From the NCBI GenBank assembly GCA_019916065.1, contig CM034233.1, forward strand, positions 54,429,947 through 54,493,946: a stretch of 64,000 nucleotides of DNA, read 5' to 3'. This DNA comes from Vitellaria paradoxa. Lineage: Eukaryota; Streptophyta; Magnoliopsida; Ericales; Sapotaceae. This document shows, piece after piece, positions 24,358 to 36,804 of this stretch. Below the pieces are notes generated by a model, which saw only the letters and a list, made by a program, of their open reading frames with translations, was not told where the DNA came from and did no database searches. The translations under genes were made by a program, and so were the position numbers. Numbering within the stretch: position 1 is the stretch's first letter; the number at the start of each line of letters is the position of its first letter.

Positions 24358-24641
24358 GGGTTGGAGGGGGTTGCAGTGAAAATATTCACTGCAGAGGTTG
24401 CAGTAAAAAATGAAGTGTGAAAATTTGTTTGTATTTAATCTAATAGTTCTAATTTATTTTAATTAAAATTATTTTTAAAATAAAAATAAAAATTTTAAAA
24501 ATTTGATTGGAGCACAATTAATGTGGAATATAAAAAGTCACGTGTCATTAAAAGGCAAACAAATCTCTACCCTTTATTTTTCCACTACAGCCTCTGCAGT
24601 GGATATTTTCACTGCAGCTCTCTTGAACTCCTACTGAACCC
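24358..24641. mobile_element. MITE with about 55-bp imperfect terminal inverted repeats
   Basis: The left end reads GGGTTGGAGGGGGTTGCAG, then TGAAAATATTCACTGCAGAGG. The complement of the right end reads GGGTTCAGTAGGAG..., then CTGCAGTGAAAATATCCACTGCAGAGG. The interior is AT-rich and non-coding. A partial relative (GGGTTCAAGGGGACTGCAG) lies just upstream at about 24197. Size and structure fit a non-autonomous DNA transposon. The superfamily is not certain because I could not fix the target duplication. Confidence 0.65.
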
Positions 24642-26050
24642 TTGAGGTATTTGTTTCTACAAGGTTCTCCAATTGTATTCAGAATAGTAGCCAAGAAAAA
24701 AAAAAAAGAAAACAAAAAAAATTAATATAAAAAGTGACATGCGATATAATTTAATAAAAAAATTAAGTACTTTTGGATTTTTTTTTTTTTTGGAAATTTT
24801 TTAGAAAAATTTGAATCTCCAAATAGAGTCTAATGTTTTCAAAAAAAAAAAAAAAACCGATACCAAGTTCTTTAGGGATAAGGCCATTTCTATCACTTAT
24901 TATGAATATAAACTCTAAGATGTAGTAGAATATATATTTATTTATATTTTATAGAATTTCTCTCTAATAATATTATAAATTCACCCAAAAAATATTAAAT
25001 AATCGTTTCTATATTTTATAAATATAGATATATATATTCTTTTTATTAAAAATAAAAAAGAAAAAAATAAATAATAACTAGTGCAAAGTATATCATTCTA
25101 TTTTTTACTTTACTATAGAGTATATTACGAGTTTAAAGAAATTGGTGCAAATAATTTACCACATTGATTAAAAGATTAATTTGGGGGTAATAGTTCAACT
25201 AATATAATTATATATTATACAATAACGCATACATTTCATGACGCCATCAAGGTTAAGTAATATCAAATAAAAGGGGAGCCATTTGATTAATTTCCTTAAC
25301 CATGAGCTAGGGGATGGAAAAAAAATGATTCGTAATTAATTCGTTAATTTGAATTTTTTTAATACTAATCTATGCGCGTTATATTATTTCTAATTAACAA
25401 TATATATTCTTGTGGATTTATTATATATTTATGGGACAGAGAATTCAATATAATAGCCACTCTTCAAAACATTGTAAAAATAAAAAACGAAAAAAAAAAA
25501 AAACGGTCATTTTGGAAACTTTTAGCATACCTTAGGTTTTGGATATCAGAAAACACAATTTTTAATGTGAAATCCAGTAGAAGAATAGTCAAATCGTATT
25601 AATTGTTCTCGAAAAGATTTTTATCATAGAGCTAATCTTGTTAAATATAAACAATAATACGTGTTAAAGACACATTAATTAAAACTACAATTAAATTTCT
25701 TATATAATTAAAATTTTAAACAAAAAATTTAAATAAAAAATAATAATAATTCATGGAGTTTAATTTTTTTTAAAAAATTTTAAACTCTAACAATTACTAT
25801 ATGTGTTTTGGTATCTCTCTAATTAATTTTTGATAAGTACCATAAGTACCTAAAAAAGAAACATAAATTATAATACTTTAATTTAAAAGATTTAATTTTT
25901 TAAATATTATAATTAGATAAAATTTAAATCAATAATTTTAATTTTCATAAGATCTACGGATCAGGAAACCCAAATTTGCTTTTAAGCTTCAGGTCCTGAA
26001 GTTAAATTAGAACCGTTTATTTACTATAAACTCCATCTGGCCATTCAAAT
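24642..26050. other. AT-rich spacer, no supported gene
   Basis: The stretch has long A and T runs (24780-24792, 24841-24857, 25491-25504), many short AT repeats and no ORF with a recognisable product. Confidence 0.6.
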
Positions 26051-26162
26051 TAAAAACTTAATTTTTATTTTTTTTCAAAGGGCAAAACAGTAAATATATA
26101 TTAAAAAGAGAAATTAGGGAAAAGGTTCGATAGGGGCGAGAAGCTGCTCCCCAGAAAACACC

Positions 26163-26435
26163 ATGTTTTTCGGTAAGCTTGTTGGTGTGGTAGAGAGAGT
26201 AGCAGGCGGCGTTTTCCGGCGAGATTTTTGGCATGGTTGTTGGCAAGGTAGATCTCATCAACACTGGGAACCGAATCCAAAGTCAGAAGCAGTCCCATCA
26301 GGCCTCATTCATCTTGATCCTCTCCTTCGGGTCCCCCTGACGGCATCGACAGTCTCCTTCCTTTGGATGAGCCGTTCCAGGCGGCTGGCTTCGGAATTCA
26401 AGACGGAGATCTTCACCAGGACCTGGATTTTGTAG
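26163..26435 (+). other. GC-rich candidate exon or gene relic, unidentified
   Basis: Base composition rises sharply between about 26060 and 26560 compared with the surrounding AT-rich spacer. A 90-codon ORF begins with an ATG in a fair context (AACACCATG). A second frame over 26290-26490 also reads smoothly (DGIDSLLPLDEPFQAAG and later GGGGG). A shift between frames or an intron could explain this; TTGGCAAGGTAGATC at about 26240 resembles a donor site. I recognise no domain. It may be the first exon of an old gene or a pseudogene. Confidence 0.3.
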
Positions 26436-26686
26436 GATCAATAGGCCGACTGTATCTTAACTCCGGCGACGGCGGAGGCGGAGGATGATGATTCCGCGAT
26501 TGGCGGAGAGCAGCTTCTCTCTAAATGGGTTTGATCTGTCAGGTTTATTCGGGTTTTGTTCGTTAATCGGTATTTGGCACTGAAAATGAATTATGGACGT
26601 GGTGTTTTCAATTTTTTCTGGGTTCGAGTTTGTGATGAAAAATCAAAATCCATTTTTCAGGGTTTCAAACGATGACAGCAGAAAAG

Positions 26687-27333
26687 CAATGTTTTAAAAC
26701 TTAGACCGGACTGGACCGGCCGATTCAACTGGTTGAACCGGTAACCGGTCCAAGAAACAGTTCGGTTAACCAGTAAAACCTAGTTGGACATTGAACCAGC
26801 TTAAAATCGGTAACCCTCGGGTTCAACCGGTGCCGGTTTTACTGGTTGAACTAGGAATTTTTTTTTTATTTTTTTGAATGGTAAAATAAATAAACTATGC
26901 CGGTTGAACTGGAATTTTTTTTTTTATTTTTTTGAATGGTAAAATAAATAATCTAATATACACCAGTCTAGAATCAAATTTGGGTCAATTTTGTGATAAA
27001 GTACTACTATCCCACTGATGCTTATTATTTCTTATTTTTCCTTAGTTTTACTTATATAATATATTAGTTTTAAATGATTTTATTTTATAACACATTTTGT
27101 TGATACTTTTTATTAGTAAAACAAAATAGAGTAAAGAATATATGAAAAAATATAAGTTTTTAAAATTATTATATAATTCTAACATATTTTTATATTTTAT
27201 TTATATATTTAAATATATTTATGACGTCACGATTCAACTCTAATTCAATTTCAGTTGAACCGATGGTTGAATTACTGACGCGTGATTCGGTCGCTTTTAT
27301 GATTCGATGAACGGTCTGATTTTTAAAACATTG
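26687..27333. mobile_element. MITE of the CAATGTTTTAAAA type with internal tandem duplication
   Basis: The ends are inverted copies: CAATGTTTTAAAACTTAGACCGG at the left, and CCAATGTTTTAAAAATCAGACCG as the complement of the right end. The interior has many CCGGTT/AACCGG motifs, a pattern I know from a common plant MITE family. Inside, a unit of about 60 bases containing CCGGTTGAACTGGAATTTTTT and a T-rich run ending in GAATGGTAAAATAAATA occurs twice in a row (about 26838-26952). It is non-coding. Confidence 0.7.
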
Positions 27334-27747
27334 GATGTGAGTTGTTAGTTGGGGTTTTGTCTTCTTGTTGATATTACAAATTTATCCTTTAAAAAATAAA
27401 AGAATTATATTTTTAATTTTAATGGTATGATGGAGTTTACAAAAAATAAACACTTTGGTTTAACTCGAGGACTTAAGAAATTAAAAGCAACTTTAAGGCT
27501 CCTTGATCTACGGTTTACTCTATTGAAATATAATAAAATTTAAAATATTTAAATTATTTTGTGAGATAAATAATAATACGATCTATTAAAATAAAATTTG
27601 AATAGAAATTCAATCGTTGAATAAAATAAAAAATAACTTTTAATCATTAAATTTTAATTTGTGAGAAGAACAATTTTAAAAATCATCATGTTTTATTATA
27701 TAGATTAGTAAATAATTCGTGCCTACGGTACTTCATAACTAAAATTA

Positions 27748-28667
27748 ATGCTTTTTTACTATAATACATAAACTTATTTTACAATATACATCAGTAGACT
27801 CGCTGGGGACAATTTACCACAGTGCACTCGGTGTCGTTAATTGACAAGACGACACCTCCTATGTCGCACGACACCATGTCGCTAGGCCAAACGACGACAT
27901 GGTCATGTCGCTAATCCAAACGATGACACAATCTAGCCTACTGCAACTGAGGTAGTGGAAAGATGTGTTGTTGACGGAGCCAACGACATGGGTCTCATGT
28001 ACCTTTTCTTTTTACAGTTACTGCGACTACCAGTTTCTTTTTCTTTCTACAGTTGCAGTGAATGAATTTCCGATAAGAGAATTCCGCTGAAGGTCTCGTG
28101 CTTTTCATTGTACTTCTACATATAGATACCGAAGCAGAAATACTAATGTGTAGCACTGGAGGCTTTGACAGTGTTGATAGAAAGCTTAACGATGCAGAGG
28201 TCTCCATTCAATAAGAGCTTAACTACCGATAGCAATCGTTTTAGCCATTAAGTATGAGTCTCGTGCCCATCGCTTCGCCTTTCCCTTGAGCTCACTTTGT
28301 GATGGTGAGTCAGAAACAATGAAAAATTCCTATAATAGAAAAACGAAGCACCTCCTGCATAAGGCACCGCGCGAGAGAAGGCAGAGATAGTGATAGATAC
28401 AAATAGGGTGTCGTTACCTCTACCGACGACACTCTCTAGCTGACAGTGCAATGCGTCGGCTGATAGTGTAGTAAGCTGGACTATGTCATCGTCTGGCTTA
28501 GCGACATAACTGTCTTTGGCGTAGCGACATGGCGTCGTCAGTTGCCGATGCGACATAGGGGTGTTGCCGTCTCAATTGATGACACCGAGCGCACTTTGGT
28601 AAATTGTTCCTAGCGAGCTTATTGATGTATATTGTAAAATAAGTTTATGTATTATAGTAAAAAAAGC
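27748..28667. mobile_element. MULE-type non-autonomous element with about 200-bp TIRs
   Basis: The left end from about 27750 (GCTTTTTTACTATAATACAT...) is repeated in inverse at the right end over about 200 bases, with roughly 80-85% match by eye. Both arms carry GACACCATGTCGCT-like motifs and the block CACTCGGTGTCGTTAATTGA / its counterpart. The target duplication is 9 bp, CTAAAATTA: 27739-27747 on the left, and on the right once the hAT element inserted there is removed. Long TIRs and a 9-bp duplication are Mutator-like hallmarks. The interior (27960-28440) is unique sequence that could be captured from a host gene. Confidence 0.85.
27995..28207 (-). other. ORF inside the MULE, possible captured first exon
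   Basis: This 70-codon ORF starts METSASLSFLSTLSKP and continues Ser-rich and poor in acidic residues, with several Arg/Lys later. That composition is typical of plastid transit peptides. A second ORF (28248-28556, minus strand) lies between it and the other inverted arm but partly overlaps that arm, so it is probably chance. If the first is genuine, the element is a Pack-MULE that captured the start of a nuclear gene for an organelle protein. I do not recognise the donor gene. Confidence 0.35.
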
Positions 28668-28675
28668 CTAAAATT

Positions 28676-29506
28676 TAGAGATGTCAATGAGACGGGTATA
28701 CGAGAGTACCCGAGTTGATCGAACCCGATAAAAATCCGTTGAGAAATACCCTAATAGGATTGGAACGAGTTTGGGATTGAAATTTAATACCTGCGCGGGT
28801 TTGGGATATGTTTGGGATTTGTTTGTAGGATACCCGATACTCGATACGTGATACCTGTTTATACTTATAGGGTATCCGATACCCAATACCCATAGGGTAC
28901 TCATAAAGTATCCATTTAATAAAATAAAATAAAATATATATTTATATATTTACATACAATTTTATCCCTAAAATATAATTTTTAAACTTCTTAAGTTAAG
29001 GTCATTTGTGCTTCTATTCTTGCCTTTATTGGAATAATTCATTTGGACTTGTTTAATTTATGATTTGTTATATACTATTTTCACATGTCATGAATTGTTC
29101 TAACTTCCATATTGAGTTTGAAAGTCCTTTATAAACTGTGATTGCTATTATATTGTTCCAACGATATGCCCATATCTATTTTATACGTTTATTTTTACTA
29201 TTTATAGTATATTTCTTTTATCTTTAAAAAAAAAACTGGGAGGTCATTTAGCCAATGAATTTGTTAAATTTAATAAATTTTATATTTTTTTCACTTACTA
29301 ATTTTTTTATTTTTTATCTCAAAATTGGGTATTTAACAGATACTTAACGGGTAATTTTGACCAATTAAACATAAACGGGTTTGCAGGTTTGGGATGGGTT
29401 TTACGAATTTGGGAAGGAACGGGTTTGGGATTCCAACTAAAAAAATAAACGGGTTTGATAATGGGATTAGCTAATTAGGCGGGTACCCTACCCGTTTACA
29501 TCCCTA
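28676..29506. mobile_element. hAT-like non-autonomous element (831 bp), TSD CTAAAATT
   Basis: The ends are TAGAGATGTCAATGAG... and, in complement, TAGGGATGTAAACGGG.... The element is flanked by a perfect 8-bp repeat CTAAAATT (28668-28675 and 29507-29514). Both ends contain GGGTACCCG/ACGGGTATC-like motifs seen in a widespread plant element family. An 8-bp duplication fits hAT. The interior is AT-rich without a transposase, so the element depends on one supplied elsewhere. Confidence 0.8.
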
Positions 29507-29514
29507 CTAAAATT

Positions 29515-31209
29515 AGATGTGTACACATTTGTAATAACGATAAATAAAATTTTATCTTTCTCAATGCGACTCTCTTTCTCAATGTAATTTTTCAGATATC
29601 ATCATTAAGTTCAATTCAATGGTCTACCAGAATGTGAAGTGACCCAAAAACTGAACAAGAGTTTGAGAGGAAACTTTGGCGTTGAAAAATAAAATTCAAT
29701 TTTAACATTTAGATTTTAGTTTGTGAGAAATGCATTTTTGAAATCTATTTATTATATAGATATAGTCTACTTTACCAATTTTTTAAACTTGAAATTGCAA
29801 TTTAGAAAAAAAAAATCGCACCATCAAAACTAATTTTATTTAAAAAATATTTATAAAAAAAAGATGAATATGGAGAGTTTTACATTGGATTTGATAATAG
29901 ATTATTAATTAATTTTATAAAAATAACTCATAAAAAATACTTGATAGCACCAAAAATATTAGTGAAGTTTAAAAATTAATAAAATCTTAATTCTAGTAAA
30001 AAATTTTGAATTTTTGATAATACATTTCACTATCGCATCAATTTTAAAATTTGAATTAAACACTTTTCAAAAACTATTATGAACTAAATTATTTAACACA
30101 TTTCCAAATTTTAACCATTATACCACTTTTTTTTTTTTTTTTGATACCCACTTGATTAAATTGAGCAAATAAATTTATTATCTCATATATTGTGTGGCAT
30201 CCCTCAATTATTATTATATATATATGTATATATGCATGTAAAACCAAATTTTGGTTGCCTTTAAAGCAAGAGAATAAAGCACCGTTTGGGAAAGTTAGTT
30301 GGTAGTTCTAACTACTAGCTATTAATTTTTTAATTTTTTTTAAAACGATCAAATTTATTCTCTTACATTTTATATTTTTTTTAGATTTTGAAGGATAAAA
30401 TTGTTAAATTAACAAAAAATTAAAAAATTAACTTTTTTGTTCCCAAACATAAAAAAAAATTAATTTTTTAGTAACTAATTACTAGCCAACTATAAAAAAA
30501 AAAAAAGAGACGAGAAAAAAAAAGTTAATTTTTTAACGTATCCAAACCAAGCCTAATGTGGTAACTGACGACCAAATTAGACATTCTAGAACTTTATTGG
30601 CTAACGTGGATGCAATTGTCAATGTCAATGACCGAAGTCGTCAGTCCACCTCCTAACGCAGCTGCACACTGGAGTGGTTACAATGGAGATATTCCATCGT
30701 GTACAATAGATTTGTGAGTCGACTCACTTTGGCATCTTCCAATTTTCACTTGGAAGCTTTTTCTTTTCTTTTTTTAATTCAATTTTCTTGAATATTAAAT
30801 AAAAACAATTAAAAACATATACTTAATTATTCATAAAAAATAAAATTTTAATTGAAAAATAGAAAAGCAAAAAAAAAAAAAAAAAAAAACAAAACAAAAA
30901 ACAAAATGAAAAATTAATGAAATTTATTTTTGTGTTAACTACTTGAATTAAAATAAATAGTGATTAATGCAGTGATTGAATAGCTGTATATTGTTCAACT
31001 TATGAAATTACTCATCATATACCAGACAACCTATATCACGTATATATGTCTGCCTACAAATGTTCGATTTTTCTTTCTTGAAGTGTGGTTTACTTCCTTC
31101 CTCTTATTGAATTTTCATTGATTACAAGTTACACTATGTAGGCATCTTATGGTGAATTAGGGTGTGTATCCATCTATTCGGTTGGATTTTAATGCCAACC
31201 AAATTAAAA
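29515..31209. other. AT-rich spacer with a possible small MITE
   Basis: No gene is supported. A candidate MITE lies at about 30279-30562: it begins GCACCGTTTGGGAAAGTTAG, ends GTATCCAAACCAAGCC, and its arms are A/T-rich inverse copies (TTAATTTTTTAA-like). A 21-base A run is at about 30870-30890. Other sequence is simple and AT-rich. Confidence 0.45.
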
Positions 31210-33679
31210 TAATTTTAAAGGGTAATTATCATTTTACCTTCGACTTAAGATAAAAATCACTTACACTCTTGAACTTTAAAAACCTATATTTGCATATGTT
31301 TTCCCTTAAACTAAAGTGAGTTGTGAACAACGTTAAATTATCAGGTGAAATAACAAAAGTATCTATTAAAAATCAAATAAAAGTAGGAGTATAAGTATAG
31401 GTAATATAAATTATAAGGAGTATATGTAATATCCCAAATTTTCATATTAAACTAAACTGATGATTGTTAATAAGTTTAGGATGTAATGGTGTGTTTGATC
31501 TATGTGAGTCATTAAGGATGTAATTGGTCAAAATTTTGAAAGTAAGGAACTTAATTATCGAATTTAGCTATTTTTGGCACAAAATGCAGCTGAGGGGCAC
31601 CCATGCCTCCAGGTGGGGCACCCATGGCCACTGTGAGACGCCCATGGATCTATGTGGGGCGCCCATAGTGTTCTGTAGAATGTCAGACTGACTTCCTTCT
31701 CTCAATCAATCAATGGTCACATTTTTGTCCATGGATAGACCTAAGAGAGAGTATGCAGGGGGAGGATGTTGGCGCATTGTAGCATGCTTGGAGGCCAAGC
31801 CAATCATGTGTGTATGAGAGAAGAGAGTGAGAGTTTTGGAATCGGAAAGAGAGCTTGGAATCATAGGAAGCCAAACAATTTGGGAGCTTGGTAAGTAGTC
31901 CTACCTTTAACCAAACTCAAATTAGTTTTGTGGAAGTGAAATTAAGCTATCAATGAACATATCTATGTGGTTTGTTTGTTGTTTGGGTCAAGGGGTAAGG
32001 AGATTGATCCACTTGAAGTTGGAAGCCTAAAACTGGGAGTCACTGCCTTTGTGTTCCACTTTGTTCAAGGTTTGAGGTAGGGATTTCAAGCCTCCTAACG
32101 GCATATATGAGATGTAAGGAGTTAGGAAATGTTTTTATAATGTTTATTTAAGAATTTGAAAGTATGAGGAGGTGATTCAAATGGTGTAATATGTGCATAT
32201 ATGTATGTATAGGTTGAACTCAAGATTTTGATTTTGATAGAATGGGTGATTTAAAACTTATTTTGATAGTCTTCTTAGAGTCTTTTGGATCCTAAACATC
32301 ACTTAGAAACAAACTTTTGAACTAAACATTGGATTTGGCAAAGTTTAGAACCCAAAATCTTGAGACAGAGCTCGAACCAATTTCTGTACAACAAAGGGCA
32401 CCCATGATACTTTGAGGGGTGCCCATGCCTCCTAAGGGACACCCATGGACCTTGTAGGGCACCCATGCCTCTTGAGGGGTGCCCGTGAACCTTTGAGGGG
32501 CGCCCGTGACCCCTTATCCAGAGTACTCAGTATTATTTCTTTGTATCAAAGCTTGTATATTTTAAATCCAAAATCTTATGACATTAAATGGTTGACTTAG
32601 AGTGATTAAATAGGTGAAAAGTATATAAATTAAAGTATGAAAAGAAATACTTGGATAGAGTGATTGGTTTTTAAGATATGTTTACTATTGCCTTAAGGTT
32701 AAGCTTATGTGTTCACATCCTATGCTTGATATATATTTTATATAGAATCAGCTCTAACATTGTTAATGAGAACTAAGTGATGTTAGATTTAAAATAAGAT
32801 GAGATTATGTTAGTGGGGTGAAGAAATAATAGAATAAAATGATAACATGTTAATGTGATAGTGTAATAAGTTGAGCGTGTTGAATTGGTTGATTATGGTG
32901 GTATAAGTTATTTCTTGATTTGATGAAATGATAACATGAAATGTGACAGTGTTAATGGAAATGAAATGAGGTGATTGGAAATGTAATTGCTATTAAGACA
33001 TAGGAATGGTGGCTATTACAAAATAAGAAGGGTACAGAGATTATCCTAGGGTTAAAAACCTGAAACTTGCGCAGGGATTACCAGTAGGTTAGTAGCTTAC
33101 AACATAACGTGTGATGTGGCTAATCGTGGCCCTTGACCACGACATAAATTAAGGCTAATCATGGCCTTTAACGATGACGTTAAATGTGTCCACCCTCGTA
33201 AAATAAAATAGAAATGGAACATGAATAAGGATAATCATGATAAGAATGTTTAAGTGAATGATGGCTAAATAAAATGATGAGATTTATGACATTGATTATG
33301 GCATGTGTTCTATAAGGTCTACTTTGATAATGGAAGTTAAGATGCTTACATATATAAGGATTTAGATTTCTTAGTGATGTTGCATGATTTTGTTAGGATA
33401 AGTTAAATTATAAATGTTAGTGTTATTTACATTATTGCTTCACATAGTATTTATACTTTTATGATGCTTCATGGGCACAAGTGAACTAGTACTCACGTCG
33501 CTACAGATTTTGTTGTAGAAACATATCCTAAAAACTAGGTGAGCATTGGTGGGATTAGAAGTGCATAAGCTCCTACATACATTACATTTTTCATTTACTT
33601 AAGTTAAATTTTCATTTAGGATTGTAATAATATTTTAATTTAGAGATTTATTCGATTGGGTTGTAAAGGTTATAAGCCT

Positions 33680-34755
33680 TGTTAAGACTAAAATTGTAAA
33701 TTGGCAAATTCATGATCAAATAGAACTGTATGTACTTTAGACTTAGTGTAGGCTAAGACACTAGAGTCCTAAGTCGATTAGAATTCGAAAATGTCTCAGA
33801 AAATCAAGTTTCCAAAGGGGCTAGAAGTCTTGAAAAGGTTGAAAATCAAGTTTCCAAAATGGTTAGAAGTCTTGAAGAGGTTGAAAATCAAGTTTCCAAA
33901 GTGGCTAGAAGTCCTGAAGAGGTTTGGAATTGAATAACGCAGGAAGAACGCGGGAAGATCGCACTTGGCCGTGGCAAAAAGCTGAGAGAGATTAAGCCAT
34001 GTGGGAAGGCCGCGGGTGCGCCCTTCCTGCGAGTTCCTGCGAGGGTACCGGCATGACAGCTTTTTGTTCTCAACTTCCAATGCAATTTTGACCTCAAAGA
34101 TAATGGATTTAGGCTTTGGCTAAAACACGAAAGTTGTAGCCCTTTGAGTTTTCTTTCCAATGGCAAAGAATCAGGTCAATCCGAATTGTGAGTGAAAAGA
34201 TATGGTCAAAACATTGATAGGGTGTCAAGCTAAAACTTCAGCTACACACCACTTCAATAGCCCTAGCCACCTTGGTTTGTCTATAAATATCTCTTAGCAT
34301 TTTCAAGTTTAGTGAGACACGAAAAGAGAAAAACACACATCGAGAGAATACACATGAGATTGTGAGCCTTAAAGATTGATCATTCTCTCCACAACTTAGC
34401 CAATACGGTTCGTGTTCAATCCGAAGGAGTTTGGATTTGAGGTTTGTGATCGCTGTGGATTCAACATATTCACTGAGGAGTCAGTGTTGTGCCTTCGAGG
34501 AGTCGAAGGGCTTTTGCTAGAGGAGTTGGTTCATCAATGATTCGAGCAAACGTCAACGAGAGTATAGAGTTGAGGAGTTGATCTATAGAGAGGTTGAGTT
34601 TGTAACCAACGTTTGTTTATTCTAGTGAAAGTTTTGTTTGAGGTTTCTCTTTGTGGGTTTCCTCGTTTCTTGTATATCTCACCTTCTGTTTATCTCTGTG
34701 TGTGATTATGATTGATTGGTTGGGATCTTCATCAGCAGCATATTTCAAAATTTCA
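33680..34755 (+). repeat. 5' LTR of the Sirevirus-type element
   Basis: This 1076-base LTR starts TGTTAAGACT. A 42-bp unit (AAAATCAAGTTTCCAAA... to GAAGAGGTTG) is repeated three times in tandem at 33800-33925. It also holds a block with CGAAAGTTGTAGCCCTTTG and TCAATCCGAATTGTGAG (34095-34195) that recurs in the unrelated LTR-E. A likely TATA region CTATAAATATCTC is at 34281-34293. Confidence 0.88.
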
Positions 34756-34757
34756 AT

Positions 34758-34769
34758 TGGTATCAGAGC
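34758..34769 (+). other. Primer binding site (tRNA-iMet) of the Sirevirus-type element
   Basis: TGGTATCAGAGC, complementary to the 3' end of plant initiator tRNA-Met, lies two bases after the 5' LTR as is usual for Ty1/copia elements. Confidence 0.9.
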
Positions 34770-34812
34770 AGGTACGTTTTTTAGAGAAAAACGTGATCCT
34801 ATTACTTGCTTG

Positions 34813-36804
34813 ATGGATCCTCCAAGAGAAGGCGGTTCGAGCACGAGACATTCGTGGTTTGATAGCACCAATTACGCGTATTGGAAGGTTCGAATAAGAG
34901 CACGCTTGATCTCATTGAACGTCAATGTTTGGTTGGCCATTGAAAAAGGTTGGGTAAAACCAACTCACTCTGTTAATAATGAGACAGTTGACAAGCCTAT
35001 GGATTTGTGGACGAGCGCAGAGCAAGAGAAGGTAGAGTGGAAGTACAAGGCTCTGAGTTCTATTTTCTGTGCAATCTCCGTCGATGAATTTAGAAGAATT
35101 TCTAGTTGTGAGATTGCGAAGGAGGCTTGGAAGATTTTGGAGTTGACGTATGAAGGGAATTCTACTGTCAAGAAGTCCAAGCTACAAAAAGTAACCTCAG
35201 AGTTTGAAAGTTTGAAGATGGCTGAAGACGAACCCTTTGATTATTTTTATGCAAAGCTTTGCGATATTGTCAAAACTAGTTTCAACCTTGGAGAACCGAT
35301 TCCAAACCGAAAGATTGTAAGTAAGATTCTCTGATCCCTACCTATGTCCTTCAAAGCAAAAGTTACAGCTATTGAAGAGGCTAGGGATGTTGATTCAATG
35401 AGGGTGGAAGACTTGGTTGGCTCCCTGCAGACTTATGAAGCCAACATGATCAAACCAAAGTCTAGAGGAGTTAACCTAAAAACAGTGAAGAAAGATGAGT
35501 CCTCCTCTAGTAATGATGAGTCAATCCCTTCTCCTGAAGAAATTGCTGTCTATGCTAAGAAACTTAGAAAATTCTTCAAAAAGAAAGATAGCAAACAAAG
35601 AAAGATGAAGAAAGATGACAAAGTCAAAGGGGAGAAATCTTCGGAGAAGAAGACAAAAGAGAACAAGTCAAAAGGCGTTAAGTACTACGAGTGCCAAGGC
35701 TATGGTCACATAGCCCGAGATTGTGGAAACAAGAAAAGTAAGAAGAAGGTTCTCAATGCAACTCTTAATGATACAGATGATTCAAGTACCTCATCTTCTT
35801 CAGAAGATTTTCTAGAGAATTATACTGCTTTCATGGTTAGAGCTTGTGCCCCCTCCAATGCATCAGAGTCATCCTCCTCCAAGCATGAGAAAGAAGAATC
35901 CACCGAGAGTGAAGTTGAAGAAAATTCAGATGAGAAAGTAGATGTTGAAGAGGCCTATGAACAGTTATCCCAAGACTGTCGTAAACTCCACAAGCAAAAC
36001 AAAAAGTTAACGGTAAAGAATAAGGTGTTAAAGAGGGAAAGAGACAGTTTGAAGGTTGCTCTGGAGGATTTACAAACTAAGTTTGAAGATTTTGAAGCAA
36101 ACAAGAAAACTCAAGAGGGGTTGATAGCAGCATTTAAGGCCAAGATGGAACAAAAAGAAAATGATGTGAAAGAGGCACATGGCACGCTGCAATCCATGTA
36201 ACTCAAGATGAATAGTGCATATTCCAAACTTGACGACATGCGTGGGATGCAAAGGAGTCCACGTGACAAAAGAGGACTTGGCTACACTGGCACACAGGCA
36301 GTCAATCTTGAAGCTAAAGCTACCCCCAACTCCTCAAAGAAAACTGGTCTGAGTATAGTTAAAGCTCCTCAACCAAAGAAAGGTAATCAGTCTAGAGCTT
36401 ATTTTCAGAAGCCTAAAGGTACGCCCCCTAACTTGCAACGCAAGTTTGTTCCTATATGTTTTCATTGTGGTACACCCGGACACACAAGACCACACTGTCA
36501 CAAATTATTTGGGCTTCCCCTATCCTATGTTGACACTAGGAATTATGTGAAATCGAATCTTCAAGTGTCAAATAGGTTTCATCCTTTAAGGTTTCAAAAG
36601 TCTTGTTTTGATTTTAAACCTCACATGACCTGGCCAGTGAGGAAAGATAAAAAGGAAAAATTTTCAAAACCCATTGGTCCAAAACCCATCAATTCCAAGA
36701 CTCAAAATGATTTTCCAAAATTAAGAACTGTTTGGGTTAGAAATAGTGATTTATATGTCTCCCACACCCTTAAGAGTGATGAAGGGGTGAGCCTTGATAT
36801 GTAG
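34813..36804 (+). pseudogene. Sirevirus-type gag, 663 codons with two in-frame stops
   Basis: One reading frame runs from the ATG at 34813 (MDPPREGG) to the TAG at 36802. It is interrupted only by TGA at 35332 (probably CGA to TGA) and TAA at 36199, with no frameshift. The N-terminal half has WFDSTNYAYWKVRIRA, AWKILELTYEGNSTVKKSK and DEPFDYFYAKLCDIV, the UBN2/copia-gag pattern. Next are an acidic and basic stretch and a first zinc knuckle ECQGYGHIARDC whose first Cys position reads Tyr. A long coiled coil follows (EQLSQDCRKLHKQNKKL onward), then a second intact CCHC knuckle CFHCGTPGHTRPHC. The coiled coil and two knuckles fit Sirevirus gag. Gag would package the RNA. Further protein genes do not follow. 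Confidence 0.85.
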
